This document shows positions 34,394 through 46,400 of a DNA stretch of 64,000 bases, in pieces; position 1 is the stretch's first letter, and the number at the start of each line of letters is the position of its first letter. Origin of the DNA: Pyrenophora tritici-repentis (taxonomy: Eukaryota > Ascomycota > Dothideomycetes > Pleosporales > Pleosporaceae). The stretch is taken from assembly GCF_003171515.1 (NCBI RefSeq), contig NC_089393.1, forward strand, positions 2,728,001 through 2,792,000, read 5' to 3'. The position numbers and the translations under genes were made by a program. The notes below the pieces were generated by a model that had not been told where the DNA came from, did no database searches, and saw only the letters and a list, made by a program, of their open reading frames with translations.

Positions 34394-35640
34394 ATGTTTA
34401 TTAAACTTTCGAAATTTGAAAAAGAAGTTTATACTCTATCTTTACAACAGCTATCTACTAGTGCTATTAGTACTATCCTAGAAAAGTCTTCTACATCTAT
34501 TACAGACGCTTTACAACGTATTAAGAAGAAAAAAAAGTACTTCTTTACTTCTTTCTAAGCCTAAACTAGGTCGCCCTTCTAAGATCTCTAAAAGAGCTAC
34601 TAGAGTAGTTAATAGAGACCTAGAACGAAGTCCTAAAAAGACAAATCAACGCATTTTAGAAGAGTACAATCTCGATTTCTCTACTAGAAGCCTACAACGC
34701 CTATTAAAAGTAGAGAAATACTCTGTTTCTACTGCTAAGAAAAAACAGCTTTTAAACGCAAAAAAAGCTGCTTTACGGAATAAATACGCTAAGAAGATAC
34801 TTAAAATTCTAAAATATATACACTTTAACAAAGTTATATTTTCAGACGAGTCTTCTATACAGCGTAGACACGGTGCTAGGCAAGAATACGTTAGAAAGAG
34901 AAGAAACAAGAGAACTGGCAAAGAACAAGTCTCTACAGCTAATTCAAGTGAGTTTAAAAAAAATCTGAATAACTTATTTTATTTTCCTAAAAATCTAGTA
35001 TTTTTTGAGTTTTTTAGATTATTTTTATCTAGCTTACTAACTAAGTTATAGCCCGAGACATTACTATCTCTGTTTGGGGAGCTATTTGGTTAGGTAGAAG
35101 ATCTAAGTTATATATAACTAGAACGCTACAAGAACCTAAAAGCTCTACAAATATAAGATATATACGAGAGGTTTTAAATCTAATTATTAAACTTCTATTC
35201 AAAAGAGGTGGGAAAGTATTACTTTACTTACAGCTTTAAAAGACTCTTACTAAGTTATTCTTTATTGTTTTTCAAAACTTCTTTTAGATATAGAAAGCTA
35301 ACTTTTTTTCTATCTAGAGTGGAAATTTTAGCAAGACAACGCCAAGATTCATAAAACGCCAGCAGTTATTTCTTGGTTTTTAAGAAATAGGAATCCTCTT
35401 TTTAAGCATCCTACCTATAGCCTAGATCTAAATCCTATTAAAAACGTTTAGAGTCTACTTAAAATTAGACTAGTTAGAAGATCTACTACCTCTTGAGGCG
35501 TAGGTCAAAGAATAAAGGCAGTAGAATTGTTTAAAAAAGCAATTTTAGAAGAGTGGGAGCAAATACCGCAAGAGGCAATAGATAACTATATTTCGTCTTT
35601 ACCTAGACGTTATACTGCGGTAAAACAAGCTAAAGGTTAG
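34394..35640 (+). pseudogene. Tc1-like DD34E transposase with one intron (degraded)
   Basis: Start at 34394, helix-turn-helix region LQRIKKKKK...LGRPSKISKRATR, then the first catalytic Asp in FSDESSIQRRHGARQ. A 104-nt intron at 34948-35051 has GTGAGT, a CTTACTAAC branch site and TATAG, and its removal joins the exons in frame before RDITISVWGAIW. The second Asp is in QDNAKIHKTPAV. The third catalytic position reads NPIKNV where NPIENVW is expected, so Glu has become Lys by RIP. The Asp-to-Glu spacing is 34 residues, the Tc1 pattern. Other lesions are a frameshift near 34545 and Gln/Trp stops. The stop is at 35638-35640. Confidence 0.85.
34948..35051 (+). other. Spliceosomal intron in the Tc1 transposase
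   Basis: 104 nt, GTGAGT...CTTACTAAC...TTATAG. Equivalent introns of exactly the same length lie at 9933-10036 and 63077-63180 on the minus strand. Confidence 0.75.
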
Positions 35641-37010
35641 TATACTAAGTACTAGCTACTAGATCTAGCGTGTTTAATATACTAAAAGCTTACAAATTAA
35701 CTTTCTTATCCAACTATTGCAATTGCTAATAGAATAGCCCTAAATAAGATTATATTACTCTTTAGTATCTTTATAATAACATATTAAATTTGTAGCTAAA
35801 AAGATACTCTAAATAAAAAGCTAAAGCTAAAAAAGAGGATAGCTTTTTAGTATAATTAAATACTACTGAAGTTACACAAATCTATGCTTACTAATCAGCC
35901 GCTTCAAGACGCCACCCTAAAGAAGAAGCTCTTCGCTCTCTAGAACCCTAAAAAATATAGCTCTCGCTAGTCTAGTTCTCTAGATATATAGTTTTAAAGA
36001 AGGTAACTTTTTTAATGTTGTTTTCTTTTTGTCACCCTACCGTAGTATTAAAGATTAGGCTACCTAGGTTAGAAAGCTTTATAGGCACTTACCTAAGCTG
36101 CCTAGAATGTTAAGACTAAACGCACCTAGCGGCTAGAGTGTAAGTATTATACTACTACCTATGCTATATGTTAATCTCTCGGAGACTAAGAGAGCGATCC
36201 TCCCGACTATTCTATTAAGTCTTATAGGATCTGTTCGATTTTCTAAACAGACGATTAAATAAGTAGTTTACTCTAATTATTAAAGAAAATCTTTTAGGTA
36301 AAATGTTTAATTATAATGTCTATGGGAAGACTCTATTAGATATTATACGGGTAATTATAGCTTTTAAAGCTTAGGTATAATAGAAGTATAAATTATAGGT
36401 TACAGAAATCTATTAAGATAATAATACTGCTACTTTGCCTTAGAGAGAGCGATTAAGATATAAGGAAAAGGCTAAAGAAAAGGAGATTATAGTCTTTAGT
36501 TATCCGCTATATATATATAAACTAAACAGCTTAGTAAAGTAGGTAGGTTAAGAGCTAATTACAAAGTTAATTAAGATACGCCTTAGCGTAAACTTCCCTA
36601 AGAAGCTCTAGCCTTAAATTATAGATACGGTGGCTTACCTACACGCGAGAAGCCCTACTACAGTCTATTAGTACTAATCTCCTGATAAAATCCTCGAGAG
36701 CTAGTTTAGGCAGTATTTTAGATAGTACAAGCCTGCGTAGATTAGACACCGCACCGCGGATCTGCGACTAGATTAGAGTAGGATCTACGCCTATAGCTGT
36801 CTCGCATATCCCTTAGATAGGGACCGCGCAGTAAGGCGAGATCGTCGTAGATTTAAAGTTAATCTAAGGGGTTAGATTAGATATTTAGTTAGCTATTTAG
36901 CGTCTAATTTCTACAGGATATAGATCCCTATTGCTAAATAAGTAATTACTTCTCGCGATGTGTCCTTTAACGAGACTTATTTCTATATAGGGAAGAATTA
37001 GAATAAGATA

Positions 37011-37065
37011 ACATGATCCATGGGCGAGCGGCGCACACGGGCGAGCGGCGCACCCCACCAACTTT
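37011..37065 (+). repeat. Left terminal inverted repeat of pogo-like element 37011-38864
   Basis: 55 bp with an internal tandem pair of GGGCGAGCGGCGCAC, likely two transposase-binding sites. Confidence 0.9.
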
Positions 37066-37091
37066 ACTCACCTTACTGATCTTAATCTACA

Positions 37092-38744
37092 ATGGCTCAA
37101 CGCAGCGCTACTCAATTACTATCAAATGAAGCAGATATTCAGCTTGCTATCTCATCTATTAATGCGCACCAGATCCAAGGTACCCGTACTGTTGCAGTAG
37201 TCTACAACGTAGCCGAAACAACGCTCCGCCGCCGACGCGCTGGTATACCTGCCCGACGCGATTGCCCGCCCAACTCAAGGAAGCTTACCCAGAGAGAAGA
37301 GGAGGTGATTATTAGCTATATACTTCAGCTAGATCTGCGTGGATTTGCGCCTACCTACACAGCTGTACGTGATATGGCTGATAAGCTGCTGGCTGCGCGT
37401 GGTGGAGAGCAGGTTGGAGTCAACTGGCCATCTACCTTTGTTAAGCGTACAGACAGTCTTCGGACGTGTTTCAACCAAGCGTACGATAGGCAGAGAGCTC
37501 TTTGTGAGGATGCAACATTAATAAAGAGGTGGTTTAAGCTTGTAGAAGAGACAAAGGCTGAGCTAGGTATCTGCGATGAGGACGTCTACAACTTTGATGA
37601 AGCTGGCTTTATGATGGGCAAGATTACAACGCAGCTAGTTATAACAGGAGCAGAGAGGAGAGGCAGGCCGAAGAGTATTCAGCCAGGCAATCGCGAGTGG
37701 GTAACGCTGATCGCTGCTATCAGCGCTGCTGGCTGGTCAGTCCCACCGTTCCTCATCTTCGCTGGCCAGTACCACCTATCAGCCTGGTATAAGGAAGCTG
37801 AGATCCCACGCGACTGGGCGATCGCAGTCAGCGATAATGGCTGGACGAATAATGAGCTTGGAGTTGAGTGGCTAAAGCACTTCAACGCTCACACGCAGGC
37901 TCGTAGTGTAGGCGCGCGTCGCCTGCTTATTATTGATGGCCATAAGAGCCACCAATCTCTAGAGTTCCAGGAGCTCTGCAAGGAGAACAATATCCATACG
38001 CTCTGTATGCCTCCTCACTCATCTCACCTACTCCAGCCACTTGATGTTGGCTGCTTCTCGCCATTGAAGCGCGCGTACAGCCGTGAGGTGGAGAGCCTTA
38101 TGCGCAACCACATCAACCACATCACCAAGCTAGAGTTTCTGCCAGCGTTCAAGGCAGCATTTGATCAAGCGTTCACGCCAGCCAATATCTGCTCAGCCTT
38201 CCGCGGCGCAGGCCTTGTTCCTCTACAACCAGAGGCTGTTCTATCAAAGGTAGATGTACAACTGCGTACACCTACTCCTCCAGCAGCTCTGCCAGAGGCT
38301 CCCTGGGTAGCTCAAACGCCGAGCAACGCGCGTGAGCTTGAGGCTCAGTCAAGCCTAATACGTGAGCGCGTGCGCCAGCACAAGAGCTCATCACCAGCTT
38401 CAATTATTATGGCGATTGACCAGCTAAAGAAGGGCGCCGAGGTGATGATGCTCTCTGCTGAGCTGATGCGCGATCGGATCTCTAGTCTTGAGAAGGCCAA
38501 TAGCGCAGCCTCAGAGCGTAGGCGGTGCTCTAAAAGGCGTATACAGAAGCATGGAGTACTCACAAAGGGAGCTGGAGAGGATATACTGGCTCAAAATGAG
38601 GCTGACCAGCAGATTGCTCATGAAGAGCGTCAAGGAGGAGCGCGATCAGGCCTCAGCCAGCGGGCTCAAAGGCGCTGCACTAGGTGCAAGGAGACTGGGC
38701 ACAACTCGCGCACATGCAAGACTGATACTATTAATATAGAGTAA
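37092..38744 (+). CDS. Pogo/Fot1-like transposase, 550 aa
   Basis: A cut-and-paste DNA transposase of the DDE_1 (pogo/Fot1) superfamily. A helix-turn-helix of CENP-B type occupies about residues 15-60 ([20 protein letters not shown]), a second DNA-binding region about 65-150. The catalytic core has Asp in NFDEAGF (about 169), Asp in [10 protein letters not shown] (about 282) and Asp in [10 protein letters not shown] (about 318), with 35 residues between the last two (DD35D). A helical region follows, and a C-terminal zinc knuckle [14 protein letters not shown] (C-X2-C-X4-H-X4-C) lies at about 527-540. The start ATG lies 27 bp inside the terminal repeat. All catalytic residues are present, so the gene looks functional. 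Confidence 0.95.
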   Translation: MAQRSATQLLSNEADIQLAISSINAHQIQGTRTVAVVYNVAETTLRRRRAGIPARRDCPPNSRKLTQREEEVIISYILQLDLRGFAPTYTAVRDMADKLLAARGGEQVGVNWPSTFVKRTDSLRTCFNQAYDRQRALCEDATLIKRWFKLVEETKAELGICDEDVYNFDEAGFMMGKITTQLVITGAERRGRPKSIQPGNREWVTLIAAISAAGWSVPPFLIFAGQYHLSAWYKEAEIPRDWAIAVSDNGWTNNELGVEWLKHFNAHTQARSVGARRLLIIDGHKSHQSLEFQELCKENNIHTLCMPPHSSHLLQPLDVGCFSPLKRAYSREVESLMRNHINHITKLEFLPAFKAAFDQAFTPANICSAFRGAGLVPLQPEAVLSKVDVQLRTPTPPAALPEAPWVAQTPSNARELEAQSSLIRERVRQHKSSSPASIIMAIDQLKKGAEVMMLSAELMRDRISSLEKANSAASERRRCSKRRIQKHGVLTKGAGEDILAQNEADQQIAHEERQGGARSGLSQRAQRRCTRCKETGHNSRTCKTDTINIE

Positions 38745-38809
38745 TCTACTGTATCAATATCTAGCAATAATATTATCGCGTTGTTGAGATGCATCGCTTT
38801 AAAGTTGCA

Positions 38810-38864
38810 AAAGTTGGTGGGGTGCGCCGCTCGCCCGTGTGCGCCGCTCGCCCATGGATCATGT
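38810..38864 (-). repeat. Right terminal inverted repeat of pogo-like element 37011-38864
   Basis: Exact inverse of 37011-37065, followed by TA. Confidence 0.9.
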
Positions 38865-41479
38865 TACTAAATAAATAATTAATTAAACTTATAGATATAC
38901 TTAATATTAAGGAATTATATAATCTAGAGGTAAATATTAATATCTTATATTTTAAAGATTAGGCAATCTAGACGACAGATCTAACTACTGAAAGTAATCT
39001 TAGGGATAAGCTACCTAAAGGACCTAAACTGGAGGCTGGCTAACTAGATAATTAGTAATAAAGGTAAGTAGAGACTAAGCGAATTAATTTACTAGCTAGT
39101 AATTATTCAAGAATTCGCGTAGGTTAGAATCTAGGATATAGACTTATAACTCCAGAGTAGACGCCTAAGCTACATAGCTCTAGGATAGATACTAATTAGC
39201 GTTTTTTATCTAGTATTTAATAAGGAATATATTAACCTTATAAAATTAGAGATCTTAATATAGGTAATCTAGTTATTACTAAATTACGTAGCAAAGGGCT
39301 AGAGCGCCTAACGTAACTTAATAAATCTCTTATATAACTAGTGTCTACTAACGTAGATAATTAAGAGGGAATAACTACTTAAGAATAATTAGTTACTTAA
39401 GGCACAAGACGTCGTAAACGTCTGCGCGTATTAGTAAGATCTTCCTTAAGGGCGACTACGCTGATAGAGGATCTAGATGTTAGATTAAGTACGCTTATAT
39501 AAGGAACTAGTAGGGGACTCTAGGGAGATTAGATAGAGCCTAATATAGTCTATCGCTATATACCTATTAGGCGTAGATAAGGTAGAAGCAAGGATCTAGA
39601 TAATTGATTAGGAGATAGAGCTACACCTATAGGTGTGCACGTATTAATCGCGAATTTCTAAGATATAGATAGTCTATAGAGCGATTTTAAGTACACGTAT
39701 ATACTAGGGATAAACAAGATCTAGAAAGATTAAGTAAATTATAAGACGCTGAATACTATGGTTATATTAGTAACGCTTAATCATCTATACCGTAGGTACT
39801 TAATTTAGGGGATCGTCCGCATAGGGACGTCCTACCTAAACTACTACTAATATAGCGTAAGCTATAGAGCTATTTAATGCGCCCTCTATTTATAGATAAC
39901 TCTAATAAGGAGGTTAATTTGCTTAGGAAGAAAGAGACATAGACTAAGATCCTAATAAATTAAGTCCCTAATAAGCTACTCTCGCTTAAATAGGTTTAGA
40001 TATATCAGTATAATTAGGAAAGGTACCTTAACTAAGGTAAAGCTTAGATTATTATAAGAGGCGATCTTTAAGTAAAAAACTTGCTAAATTCTACTTATAT
40101 AGCTCCGTTAGTACCTAAATACTTTAGGACTACTATAGTAATTATAGCTAAGTTTAATATAGAGATTGTATAATTCAATGCTGTAAGAGTATTCTTAAAT
40201 ACTAAGATTATAGCAGAAAATCTTGTGTTCTGTTAGCTAGCTAATGGATTTAAGAAAATTAGAATATATATTTAGCTAAATCGCGAGTTGTATAGATTAA
40301 GAAGCTTACTACTCCTCTACTATAAGGAGTTCTCTAGATCGCTTAGGAAAGCAGGACTAGAGTGCTTAAAGAAAGAGCCCTGCCTATTCCTAGATAAGGA
40401 TTATAAGTTCTTATTATTATTCTATATAGACAACATCCTACTTATATTTTTTAAAGAGTTTAAGGATTAAGCTATAGAATGATAGAGAGTAATTAGTTTA
40501 AAGTATAAGATTAAGGTATAAGGACTACTTAAGTAGTTCCTTAGGGTTAAGGTTATTTAGGACTAAGACTCTTATATAATTACCGTACTCTATAACACGT
40601 ATATTAACAAGATTACTAAGAATTTTAGCTTAGAAGATAGAATATTCCCTTTTACTCCGCTACTATTAAGAGAACTGATTGAGTCTAATAGAAAAGTAAC
40701 TTAGTAGTACATTGAGGTATACTAGGGAATAGTTAGATTAGTCCTATATATAGCTATTTTGCTTAGATCTAACGTAGCCTTTACTGTCTCTAGGCTGTCG
40801 TATTTCTTAACTAATCTAAGTAATTAGTATATAAGGGCGGTAGAATAAGTAATAATATATATATAAAAGACTTAATAAGATACTATCTAGTATAGGCACT
40901 AGACTAGACTAGACCTAGTTATCTATAGCGACGCGTCTTTTATAGATAATCTAGAAACGCGTCGCTTATTGTACGGCTACATTGCAATGCTCGTTAGCGG
41001 CGCGATCTTCTAGAAAGTAACGCGCTAGAGCATAGTAACTACCTTAACGACTAAAGCTAAACTCCTTACTCTTAAGTATATAGCTAAGGAAGCTATAGCA
41101 CTTCAGCGCTTCTTTAAAGAACCAAACCTTAATCTTAGGGACGTTTAGAAGATCTAGTACGATAATTAATAAACGATTAGACTAGTTGTTAGGAAAAATA
41201 AACAGATTATAATAAGACTATAATATATAGATATTTAGAATATGTGGCTTAGGTAAGAGTACGTAAAGGGATCGTTCTAGGTAGAATAACTGGAGACTAG
41301 CTTAATACTAGCTAATAGTCTGACAAAGTTGTTAACCTAATAATAGTTTAAGAAGTTTAAGGCGTAGCTTAATCTTTAAGATACGAAATAGTAGATTACT
41401 AATTAATAAAGCGTTATTTAAGGAAATTAGTCTGATTAAGGAAACTACTATATAAGGCTTAAGGATAAAGGCCTTAATT

Positions 41480-42579
41480 AGCTAGAATGCGTTATTAGTA
41501 AGGCTTACCTAAGAAGAAGTAAGAGATTAATAGATAGAAAAGAATCTAAGCTTTTTTACGCTTAAGCTTCTTAGTAAACTTAATAGCTATCTTACTAATA
41601 CGATGAGTAAAGTCTTAAATAGACTTGCAATAAATAGCAGCGTAATTAGGGATAGTAAGACGCTTAGGCTTTCAAGTAGATAAAGGACTAGTAGAGGACT
41701 TTTAAGTAGAAACGACTAGTAGAAGGCTTATAATCAAGAAAAGAATTATCCTTATCCTAGCGAAAGATACTCGCCTTATAAGTGGGTGTAGTGTACTTAG
41801 CCTCGCTAGAGAGATTAATATAGTCCTCCTCTTTTTAAGAAGAGTAGGTATAGTATTTATTAATATTAAAAGTAATATTCTCCTCTTTAGAAACGAGTTA
41901 ATTATTATTATTATTAGATACGGGGGACTTCTTAGAAGCGTCAGTAGATAGACGCTTAAACTTAATACGATTATTAAGCTTCTAGATTATCATAAAGATA
42001 ATATTATAATACTTCTTAATAATATGCTAGACAGACTTATTAGCTATACGCAAGCTATTAATTAACTAGAGTATAACTTATAAAGGGAGCGTCCTGACGC
42101 TGCTTACGTATGTCTTGCTTTATAGCGGCGTAAATATTACTAGCAATAGACTCGTCGCTAGGAATAATATTAGCTAATCAAATTAAGATTAGGGACTAAG
42201 CGCGAAACTTATACTTGAGTATATATATAAAGCTCCTATAAGTCTAGTAGTAACTACTCTTACGATTAACCTAATTATAATAAAGCCTATTACTATTATT
42301 TAAAGCCTACTACTTGACGTAATGCTCGTAGGCGAACTTATATGGAATACTAGCTTAAAAGCTGTATTACTTCTTAATAGATAAGAGGGAAAATAGGCTT
42401 ATATTATCAATAATTAGAGAGGTAGTAGGGCGACGAGACTTAGGCTTATAGCGATTACTAGTAGTAAAATAGAGAGCGCTAGCTAAACGTAAGCTACTAG
42501 AGGTAGCACTTTTAGAGTTATAAGTATATTTAGTATTAGCTCGTTAATCGGCCTTACCGCGAGTAGTCTTAGGCTACAT
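41480..42579 (-). pseudogene. Unidentified Gln-rich antisense reading frame (RIP-degraded)
   Basis: On the minus strand an ATG at 42579 opens a frame of at least 230 codons. Nearly all of its stops are TAA or TAG, as expected from Gln (CAA/CAG) after RIP; one TGA also occurs. The N-terminus, reading stops as Gln, is basic (KTTRGKAD, then KPKSRRPTTS). The middle is Tyr/Gln-rich, and a run of consecutive TAA codons near 41915-41930 would have been polyglutamine. I recognise no domain. It lies directly downstream of the plus-strand Copia RNase H and before sequence that ends in a polypurine tract and LTR. It may be an accessory antisense gene of that retrotransposon, or the gag of a different inverted element. 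Confidence 0.4.
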
Positions 42580-43218
42580 TTTATTAGTATCTTACTTACT
42601 TACTACTGCGTAGCTACTTAAACTTACTATAACTAGAGCGGCGACGACGAAGACGAGTAAAAAGGGCAAAGGAGAACGAAGGCGAGAAGAGTAAATAAAG
42701 AGCGTGCTGTGCGGGAATTCGAAGAAGTAATAGTATAAAGGCGGTAGTAAGAATTATTGTAATGGTAGAGTAGAAAATATAAAGTAGCTAAGTAAAAGAT
42801 TGGGCTATAGGCATTGATAGTAGGGATTAGCGCTAGTCTAGCGAAATAACGCTAATAGCGTTACTAGTATAATGCTCCCTAACTAGTTTTTAGTATAATA
42901 AACACGCTCTAACCATTTACAGCGTAAGGATTATTAATTTTTACTACGCACCTTATAAAGTCTTTGAAACGTAAGATTTACCGCTTAACCGCAAAAGGAC
43001 TTAGGACTAAGATATTAACTAATATAGATGTTATTTTTTAGCAGGTTTCTACACATAGGAGCAGAAGGTCTAGGATAATATAGCCTATCTAGGATAACTT
43101 TTTAGACCGCTATATAGTTAGTAATTAATCTTTTTAAAGAGACTAGTTAAAGCTACTAGAAGGAAATAAGCAGCCGTATATACTAGCTGCGAACACTTAT
43201 TTTTAAGCAATTTATAGG
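42580..43218. other. AT-rich non-assigned stretch before the Copia insertion
   Basis: RIP-degraded sequence with no repeat boundary. The last ~170 bp can be read on the plus strand as a coding-like frame that continues at 48737 once the Copia 43219-48731 is removed. Bases 43214-43218 (ATAGG) are the target duplication of that Copia. Confidence 0.4.
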
Positions 43219-43434
43219 TGTCAGATATTCACTCTCATCTGGAATACTGATGAAATAGATAATAATAGTGATGATATAAATGATTCATTGTGTCGTGGTT
43301 CTGTCTACAATTGTGGGCACACCTAGGGGGTGCCAAGCCTTCCTGTGATCCGATTGGCTCTCACAGATGCCGGGTCGCGCTAGTCTAACCTAGCGACTGT
43401 ACGCTCTCATCTTTGATAGTGCTATTATCTAACA
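43219..43434 (-). repeat. 3' LTR of Copia 43219-48731
   Basis: 216 bp, followed inward by the minus-strand polypurine tract (CACCCCTTTAGC on the plus strand). Confidence 0.9.
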
Positions 43435-43484
43435 CACCCCTTTAGCTTAGACGCTCTTCACGCTTATAAGCTAGGCACTTAGTC

Positions 43485-46400
43485 CTACTTAAGGCTTACC
43501 ACGAGATTTTTAAGTTTTTCTTAAATTTCTTCGAGTGGTGCTAAGTTTCTCGCCAGGATTTCCTCAGCGGGGACTAGTCCTAGTTGTTCTAGGAATTCTA
43601 GCTATTTATTTAGTAGCAATAACTTGGTGAGACCGTCGGCGATTATATCCGCGGTAGGCGTGTACTCTACGGAGATCCAGCCTGTCGACACCTCCTGTCT
43701 AATCTAGTAGTTGTGTATGTTAACATATCTAAGTTTAGTTTAAAGCTTTAAGACCTCCTCTGTGACTAGGCGAATAGTCTATTTATTGTCGCATTAAATA
43801 GTAATACTAGGGGTGTTAAGCTAGATGTTTAGCTCCTTAAGGAGACGGGACAGGAATAGAACTTCCTGAGCTACTTAAGACAGGGCGAGAAGCTTAGCTT
43901 CTGTTGCTAATGTTATAACGGTGTCTTATTTATTTACTTTTTATGCGATAAGTCTATTAAAGAGCTTAATCGCGTAGCCTTGTAAGCTTTTCCTGTCTAG
44001 TGTATTGTTAGTAAAGGAGGCGTCGCTAGCTATCTGTAGTCTAGTACCTCCTCTAAGTTATAGCGCGAGGTGTTTTGTTGCTAGTAGATATAGAAGAACA
44101 CAGTTGGCAGCGTTGTGGTGCTCTAGTCCTAGATTAGAGAGAAAGTAGGCGAGCTGCGACGTCGCAAAGGCGATGTCTGGTCTAGTAGTTACAGCTGCGA
44201 AGAGGAGTAAGCCTATCTTGCGCTGGTATTTATTAATCTCTAATAAGGAGGCTAGGCCGTCTCTTAGTAGTAGTTCGGCAGTCGCTATCAGCGTGTCGTG
44301 TCTAATATTAGTATAGTTGGCTAGTCTACTAATCTTGTCTACGTAGGCCGCCTACAACAGTTAGATCGTTCTTAATTTGCGATCTCTAATAATCTCGACG
44401 CCGAGGAACTATTATAGGTTATTTCCTCCTGTGAAGAGGTACTTCTCCTATAGGCGGGTAATTGCCTGCTAGGCGGATTACTCTATATCTTTATAGTATA
44501 CTAGTATAATATCGTCCACGTAAAAGAAGATAATAATGCCGCCTTTAATAATATAGAAGGGCTCGTAAGGTACTTCTTAGAAACTAAGTTCTTTAAGAGT
44601 ACTTATAAACTCTTTCTGCTAGAGGAGCGGGGATATGCGCAGTCTATATAATGCCTTATTAAGCTCAAGTATAGTATCTAGCTTCTAATAGCCGCGTAGC
44701 ATTCTTATAAATGCTTCTTAGTCTATTATCGTATACACGAAGGCGTTTACTACGTCGTACTATTTAAGCTTTAGGTTGTACTTTACCGCAATTACGGTTA
44801 GCATTTAGAACGATTAGCTTGCGAGGGTTGCAGCGTATATATCTTGCGATGTGATGTTTCGCTGCTAATTACCGCAGACGACTAGTCGTGCCTTGCACTT
44901 AAGTAGTTAGTGATGCTTATTAAGTTTATAGGTGAATACCTATATATAGTCTAGGATTTACTATCCTATTTACTTTATTTTCTTTATAGGGATCTCTATC
45001 TATAAGCTTATGTAATAGTAGCTTGCTAGATAGGACTGTTCTACTTTATTAAATATTTCTCCTATTAGGTAGTCTTTAAGCTTAGTTTGGTATTTCAGCA
45101 AAGGTAGTAGCTAACTATAATAGGGCTTTAAGCCTTTAGCGAGTATTTTTATAATTGTAGCTTTATCTATAGCTACTCATCTATGTTCTCTAACCTTTCT
45201 AGCTTAGGTACCTGCTATAAACGCTGCTACCTATAGGGCAGTCTAAGGAGTTACCTGTTAATCCTTCTTATCTAGCGATGCTCCTGCTATTAGCCGCGCG
45301 AATAACGCTGCGGGTAGCGGTGTCGCTAGAGGTGTTAGGCAGCTGTCCTAGATTTTCCTCCCTTAGTAGTATCCTAGCTAGTCGCCCTCGCTGTCCTAAG
45401 CGAGTGACTCCTCTAGTGGACTGTCTTCGTAGAAGGACTCTGTCTCTAGTTGCTGCGATAGTGTCGGCAGCTTGATAGTCCTTACATATGTCGCAATATC
45501 TTCTAGCATACTATTTATAAGGCTATCTATCAGGTCCTTAGACTTACTATTAAATACCAAGTTTTCGTTAAAAACGACGTCTCTAGTGCTAATTACTTTA
45601 GCGAGTAAATGTATCTAGATGCGATAGATATTTAATAATTAGTATCTAACTAGGTATCTAATCTATGCCTTTAGGTCGAGGCGCTATAGACGAGACTTTC
45701 CTCTATAGGTGTCGTCTATTATAGCAAAAGCTTTGCAGCTATATACCTTAGGGTGAGTAAGGTTTAGTTTTTAGAGAGATTTAACTATTCCGTTGCTAAA
45801 CGCTACTCGCGTAAAGAAGACTTTGTATAGTGTCTTCTAGTGATTGTTGTAGTTTAGGGTTCTATTATAGAGATAGACTACGGCTTAAGTAATTTCTAGC
45901 TATAGTTCTTAAAAGGGGTTAGCGTTAAGTCGCATTACGCGTGCCTTCTCCTTGTTTACACCCCCTAAGCGCTTAGCTTCACTATTTTGTGCCTGTGTGT
46001 CTAGGGCTAAGGGCTTAACTCTAATACCTTGTGTTACTAGCTATCACTTAACATCTAGCTTAACAGTTATAATCTCGTTGTTAGACTCTATAGTCTTAAT
46101 AGATATATTATAATAGTTCTTTATAAATAAGAAGAAAGCTGTAAGCAGCTAGATAATAGACTTAGCTATCTAGTTGTTAGTAAAGTATAGGTCCTATTAG
46201 AGGCCTAAAAAACGATTAGTAATAAGTATTTAGCTCTTCTTTTTATAATCGCCTAGGCTCTATATGTATAGAAGTCGATAGCGAGTTACTCTCCTAGGCT
46301 ATTATCGTTTGTTCGCGGTAGGCGTTGTATCTGTCTCTTAGACTTAGCTCTTCCGCAGGAGTTACATTATACTATCGTTACCCCTTAAACTCGCACCCCC

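Larger units (their letters stand above)
33941..36042 (+). mobile_element. Tc1-like DNA transposon, uninterrupted but RIP-degraded
   Basis: 2102 bp with inverted terminal repeats CAGTAGGGTAACAAAAA and, reversed, CGGTAGGGTGACAAAAA, matching over about 35 bp, with TA on both sides (33939-33940 and 36043-36044). It encodes one transposase on the plus strand. The flanks are a pogo-like element on the left and a Copia on the right, so the target region has been rearranged. Confidence 0.88.
37011..38864 (+). mobile_element. Intact pogo-like DNA transposon, family 2
   Basis: 1854 bp with perfect 55-bp terminal inverted repeats (37011-37065 and 38810-38864) starting ACATGATCCATGGGCGAG, and TA on both sides. 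Each repeat contains two copies of GGGCGAGCGGCGCAC in tandem. One uninterrupted gene, no RIP. It sits inside a heavily mutated Copia whose frame continues on both sides. Confidence 0.95.
36043..41400 (+). pseudogene. RIP-degraded Copia pol, interrupted by an intact pogo-like element
   Basis: Plus-strand Copia pol lacking gag and protease. The integrase C-terminal region is readable at 36640-36990 (SCLAYPLDRDRA, then ITSRDVSFNE). The pogo-like element 37011-38864 follows. Then come the reverse transcriptase with YRLRSLLLLYYKEFSRSL and FYIDNILLIF near 40288-40450, where the catalytic DD has become DN, and RNase H from SDASFIDNLETRR near 40930 to its end near 41340-41400. This Copia lineage is different from the other three in the window. 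The expected 3' end and LTR do not follow directly; see 41480-42579 and 48737-49163. Confidence 0.8.
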
